A stretch of DNA of 64,000 nt, taken from Lathyrus oleraceus (Eukaryota > Streptophyta > Magnoliopsida > Fabales > Fabaceae). The translations under genes and the position numbers were made by a program. The stretch's first letter is position 1. Each line of letters opens with the position of its first letter. The stretch spans positions 338,521,346 to 338,585,345 of the forward strand of contig NC_066585.1 in assembly GCF_024323335.1 (NCBI RefSeq). The letters run 5' to 3'. The notes below the pieces were generated by a model. The model was not told the DNA's origin, ran no database searches, and saw only the letters and a program-made list of their open reading frames with translations. This document shows, in pieces, positions 54,526 to 64,000 of the stretch.

Positions 54526-57013
54526 ATGCATCACTTCATTCAATTGGTAACTTGAAGGCGCCTGAAACCCTGCTGAAATCATTTCCCAACCTCACACCAA
54601 AGGAATTTTGAGTTTTCATTTCACTTTTCAAGTTTGATTTTCAACAACATCAATTGATTTTTCAATACTAATTCCTAAGCCTTGCACTCATACCATACCT
54701 CAAGATCAAGCTGCAAGCAAGAGATTGGTTGGATCGTGCTCATTAAAGCTGCACTTCAAAGGTTTCCATCTGAACTGTTTTGCTTCGAATCTCACTATAT
54801 ATTGTGCATTGCTTGTGTTGGTTTAGTTTTCTAAAGTCCTCATGTGAGAGGCAAGCCAATGGTGGCTTTAATTTTGTGAATGTTGAACTTCAGATCAAGT
54901 ATCTGGATTTTCCATCTCTAATTTCTCCTTCCATAGAGATCTAGAGAATAATCCAAGGTTACAGGGGTGATGTACATCACCCCAGCTTTAATTTGGTATA
55001 AGGATCGTGTGATTTGGTTAAGGTTGCAAAACCTGCAACTAGTGATCGATTTTTGCCTTCTCACCGGAGAAGACGGTGGTTTCCACCACCGTCCACACGT
55101 GGAACATCCATAGCCTTTGGATCCAACTCTCAAGTTCTAATCATAGCCACGCGTTATGTTTACTTTTTTAAATCCAATGTGTTATGTTGTTGACTTGTGA
55201 ACACCATGCGCGCGCGCCTCATGGCCTTAGGATCAACCACGTCAATTAATGAATGTTGATCCAACGCTTCTGGATTTTTCTATTTTTTTAATTTCTGTTT
55301 TATTTTCTTTTATTTCATTTATTTTCAAAAATTCATAACTTCTTTATTTGGAATCACAAAAATATGGGACTAATTGCAAAAAAATTCTCTTAAATTCTAG
55401 TTTCATAATATGATTTTTAATTATTTTTGTGATTCCGTTTAATATTTTTTGTGAATTATTTTGTTTTTGATTGTTTTTAATTCATTTAAAATATTTTTGA
55501 TATTCAAAAATGCCAAAAATATTTTCTTAATACATGTGGATGATGATAAGTCTATGAAAAATATTCTCATCAATTTCTTAATTGATTTGAGATTTTAGTC
55601 CATTTGTGTTATTTTTCTTCATTTTTTATTGTTTAAAAATAGTTTCTGTTTTCAAAAAATGTTGAGAAAATTTGTCAAACCTTGTTTGACCATGTTAGAC
55701 TTATGATGATCCAATCGGACTTATCCAAGTTGATTTGAATTGGATTTGAAGTTTAACCATGCTTTGTTCATTTTATTTTATGTATTATTTTAATTCCAAA
55801 AAAATACCAAAAATATGTTTGACCTTTCTTGACTTCTAATCTTCATTTTACTTCTGTTTACCATTGGTTGATGATGATTCCATTCACATTTGACCATTAT
55901 GTTTTGATTATGTCATTTGAATTTCCATTTTGTACATTTCATCTTCACCTTTCATCTTCTTCTTTTTCTTTTGACCAATGAGTTAATGATTTGTGGTTAG
56001 CCTTGACATATGAGGGGATTAACCTTCTTTGATCCAAATCAAATTCAACTTGATCAAAGATTAAGTGAATTGCTTTGTGTCCAAGATAGGTTGCTTCTTG
56101 GTCAAGCAAAGAACCTGAAATGAAAGGAGCATCTTGGATCATCTTTATGATCTCAAGAAAGGAACTCCTAGGGTTTTATTCTCTTCTCTCATCTTTGCAT
56201 GTTTATGACTAGCCATTCTCTTCTTCTCTCCACTCTAACCCAAGCCAAACTCATTTTGTGCAAACATTGACATTGTTTTTCAAACTTGAAACCTAGGCCA
56301 TATGCCTTTGATTTTTCAAACTCTTTTCATTAATACTTATTTTGAATTGAATCCTAAGTCAACTTTGACTTCATTTTGTGAATACTTCTAATTGGTAAAT
56401 CCAACTCACTTCAAATGATTTTTTTTGTGGTTCCAATGGCCACCTTTGTTAAAACCTTTTTCATAAACATTAGCCATAGGTTTGAGTTATCATAGTGGTT
56501 GATGTAAACCTCACCTCATCCTTAGTGATTGGACTATAAGTCTTCCATACTTATTATAGGGTGGATCCCTCACTAGTATGTTGAAGCTCTCCTCACATGG
56601 TGGATTGTTGGTTTAGGTTGAGTTTTCTCCCTTTGATAACAAAAGACCTTAAGGCTTTTGACAAACCAATTTACCAATTTATTTTGAGATTTTTACCCCG
56701 AACTATGAGGTTTTGATCCTACCTTTGTAATGGTACGTAGGCAGTGGGTTTATCCATTCAAACAACAAAATTATAAATAATTTGTATATTCTTTTCTCAT
56801 CTCCCCAATCATGTTTGCACAAATATTTTCACAAATACCAACCTACCATACAACTTTGCAAAAAGGGCTCCCTTAGAGTACTAAGGATGTTTTGGGTGCT
56901 TAAAACCTTCCCATTGCATAACCAACCCCCTTACCCAGATCTCTGACATTTTTATTAGTTTTTGATTTGATAAAACTTCTCAGTTTTTGTTCGCTTTCTA
57001 ACCTTTCCTTTGG

Positions 57014-57038
57014 ATAAATAGAAGTGTGGTGGCGACTC
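57014..57038 (+). promoter_or_regulatory. Poly(A)-like signal and primer-site-like motif in LTR3
   Basis: GATAAATA, then TGGCGACTC at 57030-57038, 77 bases before the real primer site at 57107. Confidence 0.6.
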
Positions 57039-57106
57039 GAATTGTATGATTTACTTTTGATTTAGTCAATAAATCTAAAGATAACGAATACCCCGCTACA
57101 GAAAAG

Positions 57107-57124
57107 TGGCGACTCTGTTGGGGA
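57107..57124 (+). other. Primer-binding site of Ogre copy C
   Basis: TGGCGACTCTGTTGGGGA, six bases after the LTR end; arginine-tRNA type as known for Ogre. Confidence 0.85.
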
Positions 57125-58030
57125 CCATAACACTTCCCTATTGGGTTTAGCCTACTTTTTCCCTTTGTTGTATTGTATGTTTATATTATTTGTGACATAT
57201 TTTTGTGCAAATTTGGGATGACTGTATTGTTTGTAATGTATGAATTGCTTGATATATATCAATTGCTTGTGTGCTTGGTGGTCTCTTGTGAGATGAGTTC
57301 TATACCCGAACTCGAGTGCACTTATTATAGGAGAATGGCATAGTCTTGTTGACTTGTGTGGAGTTATTCCTTAGCAAGTTGACTTGCAAGCCCATTCACT
57401 TGGTGGAGGTTTTGTTGGGATCAATAATGTCACACGAGTAGTCGTGGTTAGGCATTACTCTTTCCAATATATACCTTAGAAGCCAAGGACCTTAGATTAC
57501 CTAGCCCATATTGGCCTATTTTAGGACGTCGTGCGAAGGTCGTTCAAGTGTAAGATTTGATACGATTATTACGCGATACTACACTCATAAGAGTCCCTCT
57601 TGAGAATATTTTTGGAATACGAGTAGTCGTTTTATCCGATAATATCTGAAAGATGAGATGATGATTATGGGAACCTCTTTTAGAACATGATTTTCAGGTT
57701 TAACCATAGTACACTCCCATTGGGTGGTCCTTAACCGAGACTTCATGCTCGTTACTTGCAACAAACCCTTGATTCGCGGTTGATCCATTCTCGTATATCC
57801 TTAATATCAATGGAACTTGGGTGTTTATAAGGTGTAAACCATAATCCACCAAAATGGATGATTGATATTAAGGATGACTTGATCCATCCCGTGACCTTTG
57901 TATGGTGTGTCTTGCTTGATCCTTGAGTGTGATTGTTGCATCCATGCATTCATGCATTCCTACACATCCATATCATCAACAATGAGAAAATTTCGAGGAA
58001 CTTAAGAGGTCTATTTGCAAATTTTCAGAC
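57125..58030 (+). other. Leader of Ogre copy C
   Basis: Non-coding, collinear with 38494-39348 of copy B. Shared phrases are kept in order, no ORF is conserved. Confidence 0.6.
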
Positions 58031-59482
58031 ATGGATAAGCAAAGAAGGAATACGAAGAAGTACAGTTTCAGACAACCCGACTTGAAAGAGTTAAGGAGTT
58101 TGACATCCTATGTATTAGACCTCTTGGATTTCAAAGCTCGCCATGGGAAGCTTCTGCCTATTCTTGCTACTCAGGTGGATGAAGGTTTGATGAGTGTGTT
58201 GGTGCAGTTCTATGATCCTCTGTACCGTTGCTTCACTTTTCCGGATTTCCATCTTTTGCCTACACTTGAGGAGTATGCCTATCTTGTGGGTATACCTATC
58301 TTAGATCAGTTGTTGTTCAGTGGCTTGGAGAGAATTCCTTCTTCCCAAGAGATTGTTGATCTGTTGCACATAGATGTATCTGATATTGGTGCTCATATGA
58401 CTACCAAAGGTGGAATTCAAGGTCTCCCATCTGATTTTCTCATTGCTCAAGCTACTTCGTTTGGGAAGGCCATGAGTGAGGACGCCTTTGAGGCCATATT
58501 TGTACTTCTCATCTATAGGCTAGTGTTATTCCCCAACATCGACATTTTTGTGAATGTGAATGCTATTAGGATTTTCTCTACTCTTAATCCCATTCCTACT
58601 CTGTTGGGTGACACTTATTTCTCTTTGCATATGAGGAATGCAAAGGGTGGTGGTACCATTGTGTGTTGTTTGCCTCTGTTGTACAAGTGGTTTATTTCGC
58701 ACTTGCCACAGACGCTCGCCTTCAAGGAGAACAAAGGATGTCTACGGTGGTCCACGAGACTTATGTCTCTCACTAATGATGATATCTTTTTGTACAACCG
58801 TATATATGATGGTGTGCAGATCATTGATTCTTGTGGTGAATTCTCCAATGTGCCTCTTCTTGGTACATGTGGTGGGATTAACTACAGCCTTATCTTGGCA
58901 CGTCGTCAGCTTGGGTTCCCCTTAAAGGATAAACCTAATAACATTTTGTTATAAGGTGTGTTCTTTCAAGAGGGTAAAGATCCCCAGAACTTGAAGGGCA
59001 GAATGGTCCGTGCTTGGCGCAAGATTCATAGTAAGGGAAGGAAAGAGCTTGGTCTGAAGAATTGTATTGCTTTGGAACCCTACACCTCGTGGGTGAGGAA
59101 GAGAGCTTCTGAGTACCTCATGCCCTATGACTACCCGAGACCTACACCCATGGTTATGGTTGGGCCTTCAACCCTCTCTAATCAAGGAGTAGAGGAGTTG
59201 AGAGATGAAGATTGTTCGCGTGCTTGGGTCTGTGAGCGAGAGGAGCTACTTTAGCAACTCAGAGATAAGGATGCTTTGATAGAATTTCTGGAGCATCAGG
59301 TTGTCGACGAGCCTGATGATGTGGTTACTTCTCTTCTTCCTCAGTCATCCAAGTTTTGGAAGAGGAAGTATGATCGACTCGCCAAGGAGAAAGCAGATAT
59401 GGAGGCAGCCTATGAGAGAGAGGTGAATAGGCTTCGTGCAGCTTATCTTCCGGTCTCGAGAGCTTTGGACGATTGTTTCTAG
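58031..59482 (+). pseudogene. Ogre ORF1 (plant-mobile-domain-like), copy C
   Basis: 484 codons in one frame from MDKQRRNTKKYSFRQ to TAG after LDDCF at 59480-59482, with two internal stops: TAA at 58952-58954 and TAG at 59252-59254. Most of the protein aligns with copy B (FYDPLYRCFTFPDF, LTNDDIFLYN, IDSCGEFSNVPLLGT, LARRQLGFP, VRAWRKIHSKGRKELG). The C-terminal part is charged and likely helical (KRKYDRLAKEKADMEAAYER). The same frame and similar length in two decayed copies support that ORF1 was a real gene of the element; function unknown. Confidence 0.78.
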
Positions 59483-59743
59483 GGTTCAATAGGATGTTAA
59501 TTTTCCTTCTCCCTTGTATTGTATTTGGTTACCAAGACTGTACTTCTTTGGTGTAAAATTTTTTCCAGATATTATTGATATGAATATTCCATTATATGTC
59601 TAAAAGATTAATATTTTCCAAACATTTGCAAATAGATCTCTAAAAGTTCCTCTGAATAAAAATAAATCATATGCACAAGCAATGCATGCATCATATGCAT
59701 AAGCAGGTTTTGTTCAGGGCTTCTTGATCAGTGGTTTAACTTT
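59483..59743 (+). other. ORF1-gag spacer, copy C
   Basis: Non-coding, AT-rich; contains two ATGCAT-rich phrases near 59670-59700. No gene seen. Confidence 0.5.
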
Positions 59744-62700
59744 GTGTTCTTCATTTATTTTGAAGACAAGCTGACGCACCGGTACAACACCAGGGCCAAT
59801 TCTTCAAAGCTAATGGATCATCTTGAACAAGAGAACGGAGAACTTAAGGAGGAAGTGGCTAGGCTGACTACCCTGATGGAGTCATTCCTAGCCGCCCAAA
59901 GTCAGTCTTCTCCAGAGCCTGCAACTCCTCCCCAGAGGACGGTCATCTCAGAGGTAACTTCCTCTACTGTGCCTGCTGCCGCTGCTCATTTTGAACCTTC
60001 TGCTATGCCAGCCGGGTTTCCCTGGGGGATGCCCGCGAATTTTGTGCCAGAGGGTCTCGCTCCGACCTTTGCTTCTCTGCCGACATCTAGCCCGGTCCTT
60101 GCTGTGCCACCTCCCGTTGTGCACACGTTGCCGAGAGTCGACGACACCATTTATCATTATGAGCCATCTGAGGGCCCAGATGTCTATGAGAAAATGGATG
60201 TTATGAATGACCAATTCCTTGAGCTGCGCAAGGAACTGAAGACTCTAAGAGGGAAGGACCTCTTCGGTAAATCTGTTGCTGAGCTGTGCCTCGTGCCAAA
60301 TGTCAAGATTCCCATCAAGTTCAAAGTACCTGACTTTGAAAAGTACAAGGGAAACACTTGCCCTCTCAGCCATCTTGTGATGTACTCACGCAAGATATCA
60401 ACTCAAACTGACAATGTTCAACTCCTCATCCACTATTTCCAAGACAGCCTGTTCGGTGCCGCACTTAGATGGTATATGGGTCTGGATAGTGTGGACATTC
60501 GCTCCTTCAATAACCTTGGCGAAGCTTTCGTCAAGCAGTACAAGTACAACGTTGATATGGCTCCGATAGGGACCAGCTGAGGGTTATGTCCCAGAAGGAG
60601 AAGGAAACGTTCAAGGAGTACGCCCAGAGGTGGCGTGAATTGGCCGCACAAATTGTGCCCCCACTTAAAGAGAAGGAAATGACCAAGATCTTTCTGAAGA
60701 CCTTGAGTTCATTTTATTACGAGAGGATGATAGCTAGTGCTCCCTCGGACTTCATCGAAATGGTGAACATGGGGATGAGGCTAGAGGAAGGAGTCAGGGA
60801 AGGATGCCTGACCAGAGACGAAGGCTCTTCTGCAAAGCGGTATGGGGGCTTTGCAAAGAAGAAAGAGGGAGAGGCACATGCCGTGTCTTCCCATACTAAA
60901 CGAAGACCATCTGTAAAGAGGAAGACTGTTCACCCTGCCAGTAACCAGCACCAGGTGGCTCATATAGCACCTGCCTTCAAGGAAACTCAACATTATCAGC
61001 ATCAGCAACAGCAACATCAACAATATCGACAACAATAACATCGTCCGCAACAGCAGGCCTACCAGCCTCGAAACAACAACAATACCAGCACTAGCTATGA
61101 TAGGAAGAGGGTCACTTTTGATCCAATTCCAATGACCTATGCTGAGCTCTATCCGTTGATAGACAGAAAGTTTATTACTCCACGTGACCCACCTGCTGTA
61201 CCGACTAATCCTCAATGGTGGTACAAGCCTGAGCTTCATTGTGTTTATCATTCTGGTGCTCCCGGACATGATGTGGAGAACTGTTATCCCCTAAAGACCA
61301 AGGTTCAAGACCTTGTTAGAAGTGGGATCTTGTTTTTCGAGGACGTAGGTCCAAATGTTAAGAAGAACCCATTGCCCGAGCATGGGAAGGATGCAGTTAA
61401 CATGGTCCGGGGTTGCCCTGGCAAGTACAAAGTCCTGTATGTCAGTCACATCATGCAATCGTTGGTCGAGATGCATATACTATTATATGGATACAGTCAT
61501 TATGAGCATGACCACGACAGATGCCGAGTGTGCACTATCAATGAAAGAGGATGTCGCCAAGTCAGGAAGGACATCCAATAGATGCTGGATCAGGGTGTGA
61601 TCGAGATACTTCAGAATCGTGATGAGGACGAAGTGAGTGTTATATCGCATGTATTCAGAATACCAGAACCTGTTGTTGTCAGATATGATGGCAGCAAGAA
61701 GAAGGTTTCTCCATCTCTTATTATCAAGCCAGCGGGCCCTGTCCCGTACTCCTCAGATAGAGTTGTTCCCTACAGATATAACGCAGTTGCATTGGAAGAT
61801 GGGAAGGAGGTGCCCTTGCCCTCCACTTCTATTGTGAGTATATCTGATGTCAGTGGTGTGACCCGCAGTGGTCGTATTTTCTCGGTGCCGTCGAAACCCT
61901 AAGATGACATGAGAAGAGCTGATGCTATTAATAATTCTGCCACCCCTGTGGGTTCTTCCTCTTCTCCGAATCTGGCACTTGTTGTTGATAAACCTGTCAT
62001 TGTTGCTAAAGCTCCTGTCCCTGTTGGCCAGAATGGCATATTGAACGAGGACTGTGATGAGATATTGAGGCTCATCAAAAGGAGCGAGTATAATATTATT
62101 GATCAGCTGCTTCAAACTCCATCAAAGATATATGTATTGTCTTTGTTGATGAATTCCGAGCCATACTGCGAAGCTCTGCAAAGGGTGTTGGACATGGCAT
62201 ACGTGGATCACGATGACACAATTGAACAGTTTGATAGCATTGTTGCAAACATAACTGCTTGTAACAATTTGAGCTTTTGCGATGCTGATCTTCCCGAAGA
62301 GGGAAAAGACCACAATTTGGCTCTACACATTTCCATGAAATGCAAGGATGATGCCTTGTCTAATGTGCTGGTAGACACAGGATCGTCTCTAAATGTGTTG
62401 CCAAAATCCACTCTGGTGAAACTTTCTTATCAGAGGCCTCCCATGAGGCAGAGTGGAGTGGTTGTTAAGGCTTTTGATGGGTTAAGGAAAACTGTGATTG
62501 GCGAGGTTGAGCTCCCAATCAAGATTGGACCTAGTGATTTTCAGATCACTTTTTAGGTCATGGATATTCACCCATCATATAGTTGCTTGCTTGGCAGACC
62601 ATGGATTCACGAGGCAGGCGCCGTGACATCCACCTTACACCAGAAGTTAAAGTTCGTCAAGAACAAGAAGTTGGTGGTGATAGGGGGAGAGAAGGCTCTC

Positions 62701-63104
62701 TTGGTAAGCCATTTGTCTTCCTTTTCTTATATAGATGCTGAGGATGAGGTTGGGACTCCATTCCAAGCCTTATCTATTGCTGATCCTTTAAGGAAAGGAA
62801 CTTCTTCATTTGCGTCCTACAATGATACGAAGCTGGCCATTAAGCATGGCGTAACTACTGGTTTAGGACAAATGATTAAGCTGGAAGACAATAAATCCCG
62901 GGCTAGCATAGGGTACTCTTCAGGCACTTTCAACGAGCACGGTTTATTCCAGAGTGGAGGTTTCATCCACACGGTCGAAGACCAAGAGGCTACTGCTATA
63001 ATGGAAGATGATGTATAGGAATATTCTGGCAACTTTGTCATTCCTGGAGGAATCTGCAATAATTGGGTCGTTGTTGATGTTCCAACAATTGTCCATAAGT
63101 CCAC
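59744..63104 (+). pseudogene. gag-protease of Ogre copy C
   Basis: Gag begins near 59744 (DKLTHRYNTRANSSKL), with an N-terminal coiled coil (LEQENGELKEEVARL), a P/A-rich region, capsid blocks (KFKVPDFEKYKGNTCPLSHL) and a one-base loss near 60567 that changes frame. From 60586 one frame continues to the intron, crossed by stops at 61036-61038, 61579-61581, 61900-61902, 62554-62556 and 63016-63018. Several fit single C to T changes of glutamine codons. The CHHC finger CVYHSGAPGHDVENC is near 61240 and the protease site VLVDTGSSLNVLP has D at 62374-62376. Donor site at 63104/63105. Confidence 0.88.
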
Positions 63105-63373
63105 GTAATGTGTTCACTTTTGTTTAAAAACCCTTCTCCCATGCCAAAAGGAGAAGTGATGACATTGTTGGCACATTAATACAATGATATTCATTCAATA
63201 ATTACATGTTAAATGTTTGTTTTTCCAAATTTATTTTCCCTTTTTGCTTTTTTGCATGAAAATGGTGATCACTAAAAAACACTAAAAAGAGAATAAAATC
63301 AATCTTTTCATCTGCATAATGATTTGCCTTGTTTGAATTCTAAAAATCTCTTGTATCCAAAATCATTATGCAG
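63105..63373 (+). other. Intron between protease and RT, Ogre copy C
   Basis: 269 bases with GTAATG donor and TTATGCAG acceptor, matching the copy B intron in position, splice phase and ends while the inside is diverged. Splicing joins the frames in phase. Confidence 0.82.
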
Positions 63374-64000
63374 GTTGATCAAATCCATTGAACATAATGA
63401 TCCAACACCATCTCCCAACTCCCTGTATTTGAGGCAGAAGAAGATGATGTTGAAAAGATTATTGATGAGATTACCCGTCTGCTTGAGCACGAAGAAAAGA
63501 TCATTCAGCCACATCTTGAGAATCTGGAAACAATCAACTTGGGGTCTGAAGATTGTGTTCGCAAAGTGAAGATTAGGGCACTTCTGGAAGAGTTTGTAAA
63601 GAAGGGGTTGATTGAGTTGCTACGAGAATATGTCGACGTCTTTGCCTGGTCATATGAAGACATGCCTGGTCTAGATACATATATCGTGCAACATTTCCTG
63701 TCTTTGAAGCCTGAGTGTGTGCCTGTGAAGCAGAAGCTCAGAAGAACTCATCCTGATATGGTAGTGAAGATTAAAGAAGAAGTTCATAAGCAAATTGATG
63801 CGGGGTTTCTGGTGACTTCTACGTATCCTCAATGGGTGGCCAATATCGTGCCCGTGCCTAAGAAAGACGAAAAAGTCCGAATGTGTATGGACTATAGAGA
63901 CTTGAATAAAGCTAGTCCGAAAGATGATTTTCCTCTACCACACATTGATATGTTGGTAGACAATACAGCTAAATTCAATGTCTTCTCATTCATGGACGGA
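63374..64000 (+). pseudogene. RT N-terminal part, Ogre copy C, runs off the window
   Basis: After the acceptor, the frame set by splicing is kept for about 17 codons. Then a net loss of seven bases relative to copy B (near 63422) shifts it. From 63431 a frame open to the last base encodes EAEEDDVEKIIDEITRLLE, DVFAWSYEDMPGLD, LRRTHPDMVVKIKEEV, NIVPVPKKDEKVRMCMDYRD, LNKASPKDDFPLPHID and ends in FSFMDG, where D is the first RT catalytic aspartate. Apart from the frameshift no stop is seen. Confidence 0.88.

Larger units (their letters stand above)
52997..57100 (+). repeat. 5' LTR of Ogre copy C (LTR3)
   Basis: 4104 bp from TGTAAGACCC to CCCCGCTACA. TATAAATAG at 54517-54525 gives a U3 of about 1.5 kb. 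The end carries the conserved blocks GAACTATGAGGTTTTGATCC, GGTACGTAGGCAGTGGG and GGGTGCTTAAAACCTTCCC. Clearly diverged from LTR2, so copies B and C belong to different subfamilies or are old. Confidence 0.92.
52997..64000 (+). mobile_element. Ogre-type Tat element, copy C (5' part)
   Basis: Second Ogre element in the same orientation, inserted in the RT of copy B. It shows LTR3 (4104 bp), primer site, leader, ORF1, gag-protease, intron and the RT start, and runs out of the window at the first RT catalytic aspartate. Eight or more lesions occur across 6 kb of coding sequence, so it is inactive. Confidence 0.92.

Noticed and set aside
60781..61269. 162-codon minus-strand ORF
   Set aside because: Antisense to the Ogre C gag, which matches copy B on the plus strand.

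Overview
The window is plant nuclear heterochromatin made almost entirely of nested LTR retrotransposons. Ogre-type Tat elements with 4-5 kb LTRs, SIRE/Maximus-like and Angela-like Ty1/copia elements and Tekay-type chromoviruses, in AT-rich sequence, point to a legume of the pea/vetch/lentil group (Fabeae); this is inference from element families, not from a host gene. I found no convincing host protein gene, rRNA, tRNA or CRISPR array.

Layout. 1-1565: truncated Tekay-like gypsy fragment (+). 1830-6233: 5'-truncated Ogre LTR (+). 6234-20253: decayed Tat-lineage element on the minus strand with a gag but no visible pol, split at 10804-19257 by a young, complete minus-strand Tekay chromovirus (8454 bp, target duplication GTTGG, two 1959-bp LTRs with about 7 differences). 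20254-23170: unassigned island with a 190-bp tandem duplication. 23170-23881: minus-strand Tat LTR fragment. 23882-31103: decayed minus-strand SIRE/Maximus-like copia element with an extra ORF downstream of RNase H. 31104-52996: Ogre copy B (+), carrying a 2625-bp solo Tekay-family LTR (duplication ATAGA) in its 5' LTR and a 7839-bp minus-strand Angela-like copia element (duplication AATCT) in its gag. 52997-64000: Ogre copy C (+), inserted in the RT of B and running off the window.

Both Ogre copies show the family's architecture: long LTR, arginine-type primer site, extra ORF1, gag with a CHHC finger, protease DTG, a short intron, then RT. All coding regions carry stops or frameshifts. The least damaged is the Tekay gag-pol, with one stop codon in gag. 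The Angela-like copy has nearly identical LTRs but lost parts of RT and has changed catalytic residues in integrase and RT, so it probably moved with proteins supplied in trans.

The most unusual signal is a cis-sequence module: the 14-bp palindrome GTTAACCGGTTAAC in pairs exactly 21 bp apart, repeated every 72-75 bp, in the LTRs of the Tekay family and also in the 5' leader of the unrelated copia element. Two other families here carry their own palindrome-based arrays. A second structural signal is a copy of the primer-binding site about 70-77 bp before the real one, next to the poly(A) signal, in all four Tat-lineage LTR ends.
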